Assembly (NCBI GenBank): GCA_903901045.1
Contig: CAIUPP010000153.1
Span: 30,950-94,949, forward strand
DNA length: 64,000 bases
Direction: 5' to 3'
From: an uncultured Planctomycetota bacterium
Lineage (GTDB): Bacteria > Planctomycetota > Brocadiia > CAIUPP01
Position 1 is the stretch's first letter, and every line of letters starts with the position of its first letter. Below, in pieces: positions 45,545-55,034 of this stretch. The notes under the pieces are model-generated. The model ran no database searches. It was not told where the DNA came from and saw nothing but the letters and a program-made list of their open reading frames with translations. The position numbers were made by a program, and so were the translations under genes.

Positions 45545-48500
45545 ATGAAGAATGGAACACTCTTTGTTGCGGCAGCAGCCAGTCTTCTGCTGAGTGTTGC
45601 GGGGTATGCCCAGGGAACCTGGGGATATACAACCACCTGGTCGAAGGCGAATGACTTGGCGGGCTTTGAGACCCCTCAGGGAACCAGGCTTACGTGGGTT
45701 GCGGATGGGGGCAATCCGGGCGGGTACATCAAGACGAGCAAAACCAATGTGTTCTATCCCAAACCATATTTGAGAAACGATATGGGGAAAGTCTTCGGCA
45801 CGGGGCCCGGTAATATCAAATTCGACGTCAAAGCACTTGATGACGGCGCAATTTCAGATGTGCAGGTATTCCTCTCCACAGGAACGCAGGCTTTCTCGTA
45901 TATGGTTTCGTCGAAAAGTGTCCTCAAACATGACCAGGTTGCCACCGACGGTTGGGTGAGTTATCGGATTCCGTGGAAGGCGGACTGGACGGAGGAGCAG
46001 GCACTTGCCGCAGGGTGGCGTCCATACACCGGCGCGGGGGATAAATGGAGGAACGTAATTGCGAATGCCGTTTGGTCATACGTTGCCGTCCTCTTCATCC
46101 CGGGCAAGGGTAAGGAGGAGCAGAGCGTCGGCCTTGACAACTTCTGCATGGACGCCGGCAGGGTTCTGGACGCCGCCAGCTTGAGGCTGATTGATCCCCC
46201 TCCGCCGCAGGAACTGCCGATAGTCAATTACGCATTTGATGAGGGGGAGGGGAACATTCTTCATGACCGCGCAGGGAACGCGCCCGATGGGAAGATCAGC
46301 GGGGCCATTTGGGTCCACAATGGGGGCCGTTGGGCGCTGGAATTCGATGGCATAAACAGCTTCGTGAACTGCGGCATTTTGAACGTGATCGGGCCACAGA
46401 CATTGGTGGCGTGGGTCTGGGCCGAGCCAAGCTACTCCGTGTGGCTGAACATGCCCATTCTGGGCGCAGGCAACGCCCAGCTTAGTCAACGTGTGCATGA
46501 ACTCTTCGCAGGTGGTTCAGGTTCCATACCTTTTCGAAAATGGACCCACATTGCGGTTGCATGGGATGGAAGCGTCGCCAGGTTGTACGTGAACGGGACT
46601 CTGGAGAACGTCGTGGTGTGCAAAGAGCCGTCCGCCGGCCGGGAATTACTGCTTGCACCACTCCGGACGCCCCAGGAGGGTGACCCCCCCGAGTACGCCC
46701 CGCGCTTTAAAGGAAAGATCGCTTCGGTCCTGTTCTACAATCGTCCCCTGGACAGGGAGGGCGTTTTGCGGGACCTTCGCAGCTCCAACATCACAAACAG
46801 CCCGATGACGATGTCCATTCCGCAACCCGGCTTCAATCGGATCAAGGTGGAGGTGGATGCAGCGCGTCTGGGCCTGCCACTACAGGACGTCGCGGTTACG
46901 GTGAACGTTCTCAAAGCCGACGGAAGTGGGCAGCCGCTGGGAAGCGTGATCGTGAAGGAATTCGACGAGGTCGGCCGCGCCGTCGCGGACGTCGAAGTGC
47001 CGGACTTGGCAAGAGGGGCGTACCTCGTGCGAGTCACGGGGAAGGATGTTGCGGGGAAACCGCTTGGCGTTCCGGGCGAGGAATCCATCTCCTGGGCCGG
47101 TTCCGCGAGGTTTCCTTCCGGACCTGAAGGGGCCCGAAGGCTGAACAACCTTGTGATGGAACTACTCTCTGTGGCGGGACCTGATAATTCCGGAGTCGCC
47201 CGGAAGTTCGTCAATCCGCGCATGGGCTTCGTCTACATCTCGAATCGCGGATCGAAAGAAGTGAAGATCACCCCTGAGGAGGGGACGGGGTCCATGGACC
47301 TGACGTTGTCGCGGGACTATGGCGACGCTTTCGAGACTATGCGCTATCTGCCCAAGGGAAACTATACAATCACGACGCCTGCCGCAAAGGAGTTGGTCGT
47401 GCGCGCCGTCGCACAGACGGTCTACGACTACGCAAACACCCTGCCTTATGTTACGGGGTTTGGGCCCTATGCAGGCGAGTTTGAACAGCGCTATGTCTTC
47501 CCGCACTACAACACCTTCATGGTGCAGAACGAGGACATTGAGAAGCCTTTCGCCAGGGAATGGAGAGCCAAGGGGCGCCGGTTCCTAGCCCACATGGGGA
47601 CGGGGGTAACGCCCAAAGAGGGACAATCGCGGCTTGACGCAGCGTGCGAGATGTTCGCCGGGGGGCCGGGGTTCAGCAACACGCTTTACGACGGCTACTT
47701 GGTGGACGAATTCTCTTCGTCGGATGAAGGGCTGCGCATCTGGTCGCGGGCGTTGGAGAGGATGCTATCGGGCCCGCCATTTAGGGGAAAGACCTTTCAC
47801 GCCTGGACGTACGGTTTGTACGACTTGGTGACGTATAACGGCGGGGAGCCCGGACGGGAGTTCGTCCGGACGCTGGAGAAGTTCGACTGCCCCGTTCAAT
47901 GGGAATGCTATCTGGGGTCACAGCGCACGGAGATTGGCGCCTGGCAGCTCATCAACGACAAGATGGTGGGGGAGTTGCTGGCGGCGGAGCAGGCGCTCCC
48001 TGGAATGGCGGACGACCTCATAGTCGTTCCCTATGCGGGCGTAACCGCCGGCCCGCCGTGGCTCACAATGGTTCTGCCCAGCTATGATACCCGCACATTC
48101 CTGGAGATGCAGGTGCGGACGGTGGCTACACACCCCGCCTTTGCCGGCGTGCGCGGGCTCGGCGTCTATCGCTCCCCTTACCTCGACGAAGAAACGCAGC
48201 GGTGGATGGCACGGCTCTTCCGTCACTACGCCATCGAGGGCCACACCGAACCGCTCGGCAAAGACCCCTTCCTTCTGACGCACGTCCGCAACCCGGAATT
48301 TGAGGAGGGGGGCCTGGGATGGGATGTCAAGCCGGCGGAGGAAGGCTCTATAGAACTCGGCATGCACAACCAGTTCGGCTCCATCGAATGCCGCTACACC
48401 GGGCAGAACGGGGACACGGTTCTGATCACGCGGCGCTCTGCCAGAGCGCCCAACGTCTTCTCGCAGGAGATTCGGAACTTGGAGCCGGGCCGGTTGTACT

Positions 48501-48793
48501 CATTCCGGATGTTTAGCGCAGACCACAAGGATATGTCCGGCCATGAGTTGAACGCTGTGAACATTCAGTTCGACAACGCGATGCTGGTTCCGGACAAGTG
48601 TTTCACGCACGTTGGCGCATCGAGACAGGCGGGCAAGTGGCTGAATTGGCACGTGCGCGTATTTCGTGCCGGGGGCAAGAGCGCCACAATCCGAATTTCA
48701 GACTGGGCCGACGACAAGACGCCCGGCGGACCGATCGGCCAGGAGCTGATGTATAATTTCATCAAGGTCCAACCGTATTGGCCGCCAGATTAG
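45545..48793 (+). CDS. Exported DEF-family giant protein 4 (N-domain + LamG + core)
   Basis: Signal peptide MKNGTLFVAAAASLLLSVAGYAQ. Same architecture as protein 3: N-domain (24-205), LamG (about 218-418; VNYAFDEGEGNILHDRAGN), beta-sandwich (430-520), PEGA-like block (521-628; AFETMRYLPKGNYTI), barrel-like core with D721-E722-F723 after YDGYLV, RLFRHYAIEGHTEP (about 890) and C-terminal beta domain (916-1082). Protein 4 and protein 3 are clearly more similar to each other than to 1 and 2. Its N-domain is the more diverged version. First gene of a six-gene operon with a GGAAGGA ribosome-binding site. Confidence 0.75.
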   Translation: MKNGTLFVAAAASLLLSVAGYAQGTWGYTTTWSKANDLAGFETPQGTRLTWVADGGNPGGYIKTSKTNVFYPKPYLRNDMGKVFGTGPGNIKFDVKALDDGAISDVQVFLSTGTQAFSYMVSSKSVLKHDQVATDGWVSYRIPWKADWTEEQALAAGWRPYTGAGDKWRNVIANAVWSYVAVLFIPGKGKEEQSVGLDNFCMDAGRVLDAASLRLIDPPPPQELPIVNYAFDEGEGNILHDRAGNAPDGKISGAIWVHNGGRWALEFDGINSFVNCGILNVIGPQTLVAWVWAEPSYSVWLNMPILGAGNAQLSQRVHELFAGGSGSIPFRKWTHIAVAWDGSVARLYVNGTLENVVVCKEPSAGRELLLAPLRTPQEGDPPEYAPRFKGKIASVLFYNRPLDREGVLRDLRSSNITNSPMTMSIPQPGFNRIKVEVDAARLGLPLQDVAVTVNVLKADGSGQPLGSVIVKEFDEVGRAVADVEVPDLARGAYLVRVTGKDVAGKPLGVPGEESISWAGSARFPSGPEGARRLNNLVMELLSVAGPDNSGVARKFVNPRMGFVYISNRGSKEVKITPEEGTGSMDLTLSRDYGDAFETMRYLPKGNYTITTPAAKELVVRAVAQTVYDYANTLPYVTGFGPYAGEFEQRYVFPHYNTFMVQNEDIEKPFAREWRAKGRRFLAHMGTGVTPKEGQSRLDAACEMFAGGPGFSNTLYDGYLVDEFSSSDEGLRIWSRALERMLSGPPFRGKTFHAWTYGLYDLVTYNGGEPGREFVRTLEKFDCPVQWECYLGSQRTEIGAWQLINDKMVGELLAAEQALPGMADDLIVVPYAGVTAGPPWLTMVLPSYDTRTFLEMQVRTVATHPAFAGVRGLGVYRSPYLDEETQRWMARLFRHYAIEGHTEPLGKDPFLLTHVRNPEFEEGGLGWDVKPAEEGSIELGMHNQFGSIECRYTGQNGDTVLITRRSARAPNVFSQEIRNLEPGRLYSFRMFSADHKDMSGHELNAVNIQFDNAMLVPDKCFTHVGASRQAGKWLNWHVRVFRAGGKSATIRISDWADDKTPGGPIGQELMYNFIKVQPYWPPD

Positions 48794-48824
48794 TCCGGGT
48801 CATTGAATCGGGGAGAGCACGGAG

Positions 48825-50903
48825 ATGTCCAACCATGTCGCGCCATGGATTCGAGAGGCGCGCATTGCCTCGTGGTGGCTCACGAAGAATGACTTCTACT
48901 GGCCGGACTACGAGGTCGAGGAGGAAATCGTCCGCCGTGCCGCGGAGTACGGTTCGGCCGGCGTGAACACCGTGGTGATTTTCGGGCTTCACTTCCGATG
49001 GGACTATGTGCCGTACTTCGGGCGGCTGCATTTGCTCTTTCAGCGTATTGTGAAGGAGTGCCACAAACACGGTATTCGGGTCTGCGACCATTATTCTGAC
49101 ACATTGACGCATCGGCCTCAGACCGAGGAAGACCGCTGGTTCATCCGGGAGCGGTTGAACCACCACGTTGCGATTTATCCCGACTGCGATTATGACTACA
49201 CCTACGCGGGGAGCGCGCGAAACAGTTGGAGGCAGGTGGATGCTCGAACGGGTGAGCCTGCCTACTATATCTGGTACCGCTGCAATATGTTCTGTCCGAA
49301 CAACCCTGACTATCAGCGTGCCTCCGCTGCTTACGCCTTGAGCCAGTTCGAGGCGGCGGGGATTGACGGGATGATGAATGACGACCTTGAATTTCTCCCC
49401 GACCCTTACCATTCGTGTGCATGCGAGCATTGCCGCAAGCGGTTCCGGGAGGAGTGCGGGCGGGACCTGCCTCCGGCCGACAACCAGGAGTTCTGGGGAA
49501 ACCGGCGCAATCCGGCGTTTCGGGACTGGCTGGCGATGCGTTGCCGCAGCACGGGGGACCACTACGTACGGCTGCGGAAAGCGCTCGGTCCGCAGCGGCC
49601 GCTGTTTGGCTGCTGCTCCTCCATGGACGGACAGTGGTCATCCGACCTGGCGTGCGTCCATGACGAATTCAGCCGCGGCCTGAATGTCGTATCGATGGAA
49701 ATGATGCCTCGAAACCCTGTCATCGAGTGGGGGCCGCTTTTCGCTAGGCAAAGCATCTATCAGGCGGTTGCCGCGGCCGGCGACTTTTTGAGGGGGGAGA
49801 CGCCGTCCATAATGGAGGTGACCCGGCCCGATCCCTTTATCGGCCTGACTTACAACCGCGCGCCAGAGCAGTCTTTCATGTCGTGGGCGATGGTGTCCGC
49901 GTGGGGGGCGCGAAGCTGGACGTGCAAGGACACCGCTTCGGACAACCCGAAGACGGCTCGCGCCGTATATGACGACCGGTCTCACCTGGCGCGGACGGTC
50001 GGTTGGCAGGCAAAGCACGAGTCCCTTTACGCCGATGCTGCGCGTGTAGCCGACGTCGCCATAGCCTTCTCGCCGGCCACGCGCACGCTCTGCTCACCGG
50101 AGGAGGCGGATGGGCATCGCCGGCAACTGATCTGCTGGGGCAGGCTGATGGTGGAGAATGGAATCCTCTCCGAGACGCTTCTCGCGCAGGGACTGCGGGG
50201 CGCGGAGGCGGGGCGGCTTCTGGCTGCAAAGCGGGCGCTGCTGATTCTCCCGCGCGTTGCGGCGCTCGCCGATGCGGAGTTCGAGGGGATTTCCTCCTAC
50301 CTGGACGCCGGGGGCAATGTGATCGTTTCCGGCGAGCTTGGATGTTACACGGAGAGTGGGGCGGACAAGACTCCGCCGTTCCTTGAGAAACTCGCTCTGC
50401 GGAAGACGTCGTCTCGGGGGAAAATTGTGTGCGTGCCGCACACGGTTATTGAACAGGCCATCCCGGCGCCGCCCAAGACCGGGGAGATCTTCCACGAATC
50501 TGCTGATCGCCAAGGCGCAATAAAGGCGTGCCTTCAGACGCTGAGACGTTATATCGCGAACCCTAGCATTCAGCCTGGCGAGGGAACAGAGGGTTGGACG
50601 TTCCATCTCTATGCGCGCGACGGGGCTTTGTTACTCCACTTTCTCAACCTTAGCGGCACTATCCCGGCGGAAGGGCGGCCCGTTCCGGACGATGAAGCCG
50701 TGACCTATCCGATTCCTCGGAATGGAATCGTCGAATGTCGAGTCCGCATGACTGATTCGGTCGTATACGGAGCGAAGCTATATTCCCCAGACGGTGCGGA
50801 GGGCATGGTAGTGCCAATGGATGTAGAAGCTTCCTGCCTCCGGCTCAAGATTCCCGTACAGAATGCCCGCCACTACGGTATTGTCCTGCTCACAAAGGAA
50901 TAA
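48825..50903 (+). CDS. TIM-barrel glycoside-hydrolase-like protein with CxxC insert
   Basis: The first 400 residues look like a clan-A-type barrel: AGVNTVVIFGLHF, IDGMMNDDLEFLPDPYHSCA, then CEHCRKRFREECG. A C-x2-C insert just after the catalytic-acid strand is typical of GHL6/GH42-related hypothetical hydrolases. Residues 440-570 form a trimerisation-like Rossmann domain (ALLILPRVAALADAEFEGIS, YLDAGGNVIVSGE), and the end is a beta domain. D-D-L-E in NDDLEF is the likely acid position. No signal peptide. 692 aa. Probably acts on oligosaccharides inside the cell. Confidence 0.7.
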   Translation: MSNHVAPWIREARIASWWLTKNDFYWPDYEVEEEIVRRAAEYGSAGVNTVVIFGLHFRWDYVPYFGRLHLLFQRIVKECHKHGIRVCDHYSDTLTHRPQTEEDRWFIRERLNHHVAIYPDCDYDYTYAGSARNSWRQVDARTGEPAYYIWYRCNMFCPNNPDYQRASAAYALSQFEAAGIDGMMNDDLEFLPDPYHSCACEHCRKRFREECGRDLPPADNQEFWGNRRNPAFRDWLAMRCRSTGDHYVRLRKALGPQRPLFGCCSSMDGQWSSDLACVHDEFSRGLNVVSMEMMPRNPVIEWGPLFARQSIYQAVAAAGDFLRGETPSIMEVTRPDPFIGLTYNRAPEQSFMSWAMVSAWGARSWTCKDTASDNPKTARAVYDDRSHLARTVGWQAKHESLYADAARVADVAIAFSPATRTLCSPEEADGHRRQLICWGRLMVENGILSETLLAQGLRGAEAGRLLAAKRALLILPRVAALADAEFEGISSYLDAGGNVIVSGELGCYTESGADKTPPFLEKLALRKTSSRGKIVCVPHTVIEQAIPAPPKTGEIFHESADRQGAIKACLQTLRRYIANPSIQPGEGTEGWTFHLYARDGALLLHFLNLSGTIPAEGRPVPDDEAVTYPIPRNGIVECRVRMTDSVVYGAKLYSPDGAEGMVVPMDVEASCLRLKIPVQNARHYGIVLLTKE

Positions 50904-50950
50904 CGGGAACAGGAGGCAAAGTTGCCTGGACAGAAACGAAGGAGGATATT

Positions 50951-52138
50951 GTGGTAGTTCGACAGGAGAAAGTGATTTCGATAGTGGCGCCGGACCTGCA
51001 GACGAAGATGCTGGAGTTCAAGCTGAAGATGTCCGCGTTGAACTCGGGGTATTCCAGTCTCAAGGAGTGGAATCCCGGCCTGGCCCCGACTTGGGGCAGC
51101 TTTCCCCAAGCGGCGTTTGACGTCGCCGAAGTCTATCGCGGCGACGCCCAATCGTTCGCCTACAGCCATCACCATGCCATCGGCAAGCTGAAGAACCAGT
51201 ACGTGGCCAGCTGGAGCGCTAGCCAGCGTCATGAGGACGTGCCGGGGCAGCAGGTTCATTACGCTCTGTCATCCGACGGAAAGCGTTGGTCGAAGGAACG
51301 AGTGCTCGTGGCCACCGACCCGGCCAGCGGCATCGTTCGCAACAACGCCGGCGTCTGCGCGGATGCTGGCAAATTGTACGACTTTGTGGGTGTGGCCGGA
51401 GGCGCGCAACGTTCGGCGGACCCGAGCCTGACTTCCTTCCTTCCGGATTATGCCCGGCTGGACGTATACAGTACCGAGGATGGGAACAGGTGGACGGAAT
51501 GTCAGGGAATCGCTGAGAACGTCTATCTTTTCGAGGGGCCGCGTCGGTTGCGCAATGGCGGGCACCTTTGTGGAGGCAACGCGTTCATCGGGGTGCAACA
51601 CCCCCTGGCGCTGCTCTGGAAGCCGGGACAGGACTTGGCTTCCCCTCCTCAAGTCGTCCGTATCCCGCGTCCAGACGAGCGGATTCGACCGATCCAGGGG
51701 ACATGGTATCAGACGGAAGACGGGCGCATCTGGATGTTCTTCCGCGATGTCGGTTTCTCGACGCGTTTGGCGCTGAGTTGGAGCGACGACGGCGGTCACA
51801 CCTGGAGCGGTTTGGCACTGTCGGATATGCCCAACACTATGTCACGTGCCAGCGCCGGGCGGCTGAACGACGGCCGCTTCTACATCATCGGCAACAACTA
51901 CGACCGAATGCTCGACCGCAGCCATCTTCAGATCGCTTTGAGCCCAGACGGTTACACGTTCGACCGGATGTATACGCTGATTGAGGGAAAGACCCACCGT
52001 CGTGTGGAGGGCATCCATAAGGAGGACGGTTGGCATTATCCTTACAGCCTCGTGGATGGTGACAAACTCTTCGTCATCTTCTCCGTTAACAAGGAAGATA
52101 TCCGCTGCGGAGTGGTGGACGCGCGAACCCTCACCTGA
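50951..52138 (+). CDS. Sialidase-fold (BNR/Asp-box) protein 2
   Basis: GTG 50951 follows GGAGG. Asp-boxes SSDGKRWSK, STEDGNRWTE and SDDGGHTWSG mark a sialidase-like beta-propeller of 395 aa. As in the first copy (17192) no signal peptide and no clear R-I-P motif are present; the two proteins are not close in sequence. RIPRPDERIRPIQGTWYQ holds several Arg that could bind an acidic sugar. Second last of the glycan-acting genes in this operon; the downstream genes are sugar-acid enzymes. Confidence 0.8.
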   Translation: MVVRQEKVISIVAPDLQTKMLEFKLKMSALNSGYSSLKEWNPGLAPTWGSFPQAAFDVAEVYRGDAQSFAYSHHHAIGKLKNQYVASWSASQRHEDVPGQQVHYALSSDGKRWSKERVLVATDPASGIVRNNAGVCADAGKLYDFVGVAGGAQRSADPSLTSFLPDYARLDVYSTEDGNRWTECQGIAENVYLFEGPRRLRNGGHLCGGNAFIGVQHPLALLWKPGQDLASPPQVVRIPRPDERIRPIQGTWYQTEDGRIWMFFRDVGFSTRLALSWSDDGGHTWSGLALSDMPNTMSRASAGRLNDGRFYIIGNNYDRMLDRSHLQIALSPDGYTFDRMYTLIEGKTHRRVEGIHKEDGWHYPYSLVDGDKLFVIFSVNKEDIRCGVVDARTLT

Positions 52139-52166
52139 TGCCGGGCAAGAAGTGGAGCGGAGGAAT

Positions 52167-53153
52167 ATGAAGACTGTCGTAGTCACTGAGGTCGAGTTCC
52201 GGAAGGCATCGGCCTCGTTTGAGAAGGCGTGCGCGGCGGGCTGGAAGTGTATCCCGGCTCCGCCCGGCGAGGCGGAAGTTGCCGAAGCGATTCGGCGGAG
52301 TGGCGCCACGCACGCGGTTGTTGGTGTGCAACGCTATGTTGCAGCGCTGTACGACGCGCTTCCAAGGGGAGGGGTTCTCGCTCGCTTCGGCGTGGGACAT
52401 GATGGCGTTGACAAACAGAAGGCGACAGCCAAGGGCATCCTTTGCGTGAACACCCCCGGAGTTCTGGACGATTCCGTTGCCGAGTATGCTCTGGGCCTGA
52501 TGCTGGCCGCCGCTCGGCACACGCTGGAGATGGCGGCGGGATGCCGGGCGCATCAATGGAGCCCCAGAGTAGGAACGGAGTTGTTGGACAAGCGGCTCGC
52601 TGTGATCGGGTGCGGGCCCATCGGTTGCCGCGTCGCACGTGCGGCCTCGGCAGGTTTCGGGATGCATGTGGTCGGGGCAGAGATTCGAGACGTTGATGAA
52701 GAGGCGTTGCGGCAGAGCTTCGGCTTCGCGAGAGTGGTCAAGGATTTCTCTGCGGCTGTGGCCGGGGCGCACTTCGTCAGCCTGCACATCCCAAACGTCC
52801 CCCAGACCCGTCACTTCATTAACCGCGAGCGATTGTCGCAGATACCACCCAGCGCGTGGTTGATCAACACAGCGCGGGGAGCCGTTGTGGACGAATCCGC
52901 GCTGTTCGACGCTCTCAACAGCGGCACCCTGAGCGGCGCCGCTCTGGACGTCTTCGAGAGCGAACCCTACGTGCCGGTTGACCCGGGCAAGGACCTTCGG
53001 AGCCTAACCAATGTTATCCTGACGCCGCACGTGAGCAGCGCCACGCACGAGGCATGCACACGCATGGCGGAACGCGCCCTTCATAACATTGCGCTGGCCG
53101 AGGCGGGTAACTTTTCGGAGATGGATCTGTTGAACCCGGAGGTGTTGAAATGA
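52167..53153 (+). CDS. D-isomer-specific 2-hydroxyacid dehydrogenase
   Basis: ATG 52167 follows GCGGAGGA; the longer frame lies in the previous gene. LAVIGCGPIGCRVARAASA is the NAD-binding fold; NTARGAVVDE supplies the catalytic Arg region, ESEPYVP the Glu region and LTPHVSSAT the catalytic His. Together these are the full signature of the family (phosphoglycerate/glyoxylate reductase type). It reduces a 2-oxo acid or oxidises a 2-hydroxy acid. 328 aa. TGA overlaps the ATG of the aldolase gene (ATGA), so the two proteins probably act in sequence, for example reduction of the aldehyde-acid product. Confidence 0.92.
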   Translation: MKTVVVTEVEFRKASASFEKACAAGWKCIPAPPGEAEVAEAIRRSGATHAVVGVQRYVAALYDALPRGGVLARFGVGHDGVDKQKATAKGILCVNTPGVLDDSVAEYALGLMLAAARHTLEMAAGCRAHQWSPRVGTELLDKRLAVIGCGPIGCRVARAASAGFGMHVVGAEIRDVDEEALRQSFGFARVVKDFSAAVAGAHFVSLHIPNVPQTRHFINRERLSQIPPSAWLINTARGAVVDESALFDALNSGTLSGAALDVFESEPYVPVDPGKDLRSLTNVILTPHVSSATHEACTRMAERALHNIALAEAGNFSEMDLLNPEVLK

Positions 53154-53923
53154 TGAAGAACGGGTTGCGCCGTGCACTGCTGAAGCGCGCGGTCACGCTG
53201 GGAACGTGGATACAAATCGGCCATCCTGCGGTCGCGGAATGCCTCGCCAGCGCCGGTTTTGACTGGGTCTGCGCCGATCTGGAACATGGGGTTATCGACT
53301 TGGAAGGGACGGCCGGTCTGTTCCGGGCCATCGAACTGGCCGGTTGCGTGCCGGTCGCGCGATTGCCGCTGAACGACCCGATCTGGATTCATCGCGTTCT
53401 GGACGCGGGGGCGCGAGGTCTGATCGTGCCGATGGTCAATACGGCTGCTGAAGCGGAAAAGGCCGTGCATGAGGCCAAGTACCCGCCACGCGGCGGCCGA
53501 GGGTTTGGCTACAGCCGCGCCAATCAGTATGGCGGAGGGTTCAAGAAATACATCGAATCCGCCAACGATGAGATCGCCATGGTGATGCAAATCGAACACC
53601 ACGTGGCCGTATCGAACCTTGAGTCGATCCTGGACGTGCCGGGTGTTGATGGCGTGTTCATAGGCCCCTTGGATCTCAGCGGTTCGATGGGGATCACGGG
53701 GAAGCTCAAGCATCCGAAGATGACGGCGGCGCTGCGACGCTACCGCGACGTGTGCGCACAACGCAAGAAGTCGTTTGGCACGCACTTGATCTCGCCGACA
53801 GCGGAAAGCATAGAAGAAGCTATTCAGGAGGGGTACACCCTTTTGGCCCTTGGACTGGATATCGTATTTCTGAGGGAGTCTGCTGGTGCCGCCGTGCGCG
53901 GTGCGCGGGCCGCAGCGCAATAA
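53150..53923 (+). CDS. HpcH/HpaI-family aldolase
   Basis: TLGTWIQIGHPAVAE, WVCADLEHGVIDLE, MVMQIEHHVAV (metal Glu) and VFIGPLDLSGSMG are the standard blocks of class II pyruvate aldolases such as 2-dehydro-3-deoxyglucarate and 2-keto-3-deoxy-L-rhamnonate aldolases. The enzyme cleaves a 2-keto-3-deoxy sugar acid to pyruvate and an aldehyde acid such as tartronate semialdehyde, which the coupled dehydrogenase could reduce. 257 aa, normal length. It starts inside the stop of the dehydrogenase gene. Confidence 0.92.
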   Translation: MMKNGLRRALLKRAVTLGTWIQIGHPAVAECLASAGFDWVCADLEHGVIDLEGTAGLFRAIELAGCVPVARLPLNDPIWIHRVLDAGARGLIVPMVNTAAEAEKAVHEAKYPPRGGRGFGYSRANQYGGGFKKYIESANDEIAMVMQIEHHVAVSNLESILDVPGVDGVFIGPLDLSGSMGITGKLKHPKMTAALRRYRDVCAQRKKSFGTHLISPTAESIEEAIQEGYTLLALGLDIVFLRESAGAAVRGARAAAQ

Positions 53924-53974
53924 CGGCGCCGATTCATAGTTTTACCTGAGATTTGTGACTAGAGGAGTGAGTTT

Positions 53975-55030
53975 GTGACTTCGTACGAACGGGTCATGGC
54001 GGCGTGTGCGTTCAAGAGACCGGACCGCATCCCTCGGTTCGACAGCTTCTGGAATTTCCCGGATACTTGGAGGGCCGCGCTCGGAGCGGAAGAAGGGCTG
54101 ACCGACGTTCACATCCTGATCCCGCAGGAGGAGACGTTTCCCACCCGGGCGCGGCGCATCAAAGAGGAGAATAACTGGATCTACGAGGTCGAGCCGTGGG
54201 GGAGGACCATCCGTCGGCGCCCCGATGGCTACTTCGTGGAGACCCTCGAAGTCCCGATTCCTTCCGATGCGGATGTGGATTCCGTCCGCTTCGATTCCCC
54301 GATCCTGGAAAGTCGATATCTGCTCGACCAACCCGACGAAGCGTCCGCCGGCAGGAAGCTGGCGGAAGTGAAAGCCCGGCATTGTCCCTTTGTGAAAACA
54401 GGCGGACCCTACCTGCGCTCAACCTTCGTGCGCGGCGAGGAACAGTTTCTCATGGACCTGGCGGCTGATCCTCCGTTGGCGCGGACAATTGCCGAAAAAG
54501 TTGGCGCACATCTCAGCACCGTTGGCGTGGAGGCGCTCCGGCGCTGGTCGTTGCAAGGGACCGGTGTCTGGATCTATGACGACATGGCCTGCAACCAGGG
54601 GCCAATGTTCCGCGCGAAGACGTTCGAGCAGGTGTTGCTGCCTGTGTATCGGCGAATGATCCGGGCCTACAGGGACGCCGGAGCTAAGTACGTGCTGTTG
54701 CACTCGGATGGCGATATCCGGCCTTTGCTGGACATGCTTATTGAAGCGGGGATAGATGGCATCAACCCGCTCGAACGGCGCGCCCATATGCACCCGATGG
54801 AACTGCGTCGGCGCTATCCCCGCCTGATCCTCACCGGCGGAATGGACAACACTGACACGCTTCTCCACGGCCCCATAGTGCGCATCGAGGCGGAGGCTCG
54901 GGAAATCATCGACCTGGGGCGCGACGGTGGCGTTGTGATCGGCACCCATTCGGTGAGCCCCGAGATTCCGCTGGAGCATTTCATGGCCTACCATCAGACC
55001 TGCATGACTTATGGGCAGTTGAGCCGGTAA
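53975..55030 (+). CDS. URO-D-fold protein 4
   Basis: GTG 53975 with AGGAG upstream. The protein begins TSYERVMAACAFKRPDRIPR, the classic N-terminus of the URO-D methyltransferase-like branch (x-R-x-x-x-x-x-x-x-x-x-P-D-R-x-P), and continues with KTGGPYLRSTF, VWIYDDMACNQGPMFR, YVLLHSDGDIRPLLDML and ILTGGMDNT. In place of H-x-C-G it has H-S-D-G, so the zinc Cys is missing and another chemistry is likely. 351 aa. Last gene of the operon; 4 bp separate its stop from that of the convergent SDR gene. Confidence 0.8.
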   Translation: MTSYERVMAACAFKRPDRIPRFDSFWNFPDTWRAALGAEEGLTDVHILIPQEETFPTRARRIKEENNWIYEVEPWGRTIRRRPDGYFVETLEVPIPSDADVDSVRFDSPILESRYLLDQPDEASAGRKLAEVKARHCPFVKTGGPYLRSTFVRGEEQFLMDLAADPPLARTIAEKVGAHLSTVGVEALRRWSLQGTGVWIYDDMACNQGPMFRAKTFEQVLLPVYRRMIRAYRDAGAKYVLLHSDGDIRPLLDMLIEAGIDGINPLERRAHMHPMELRRRYPRLILTGGMDNTDTLLHGPIVRIEAEAREIIDLGRDGGVVIGTHSVSPEIPLEHFMAYHQTCMTYGQLSR

Positions 55031-55034
55031 GAGG

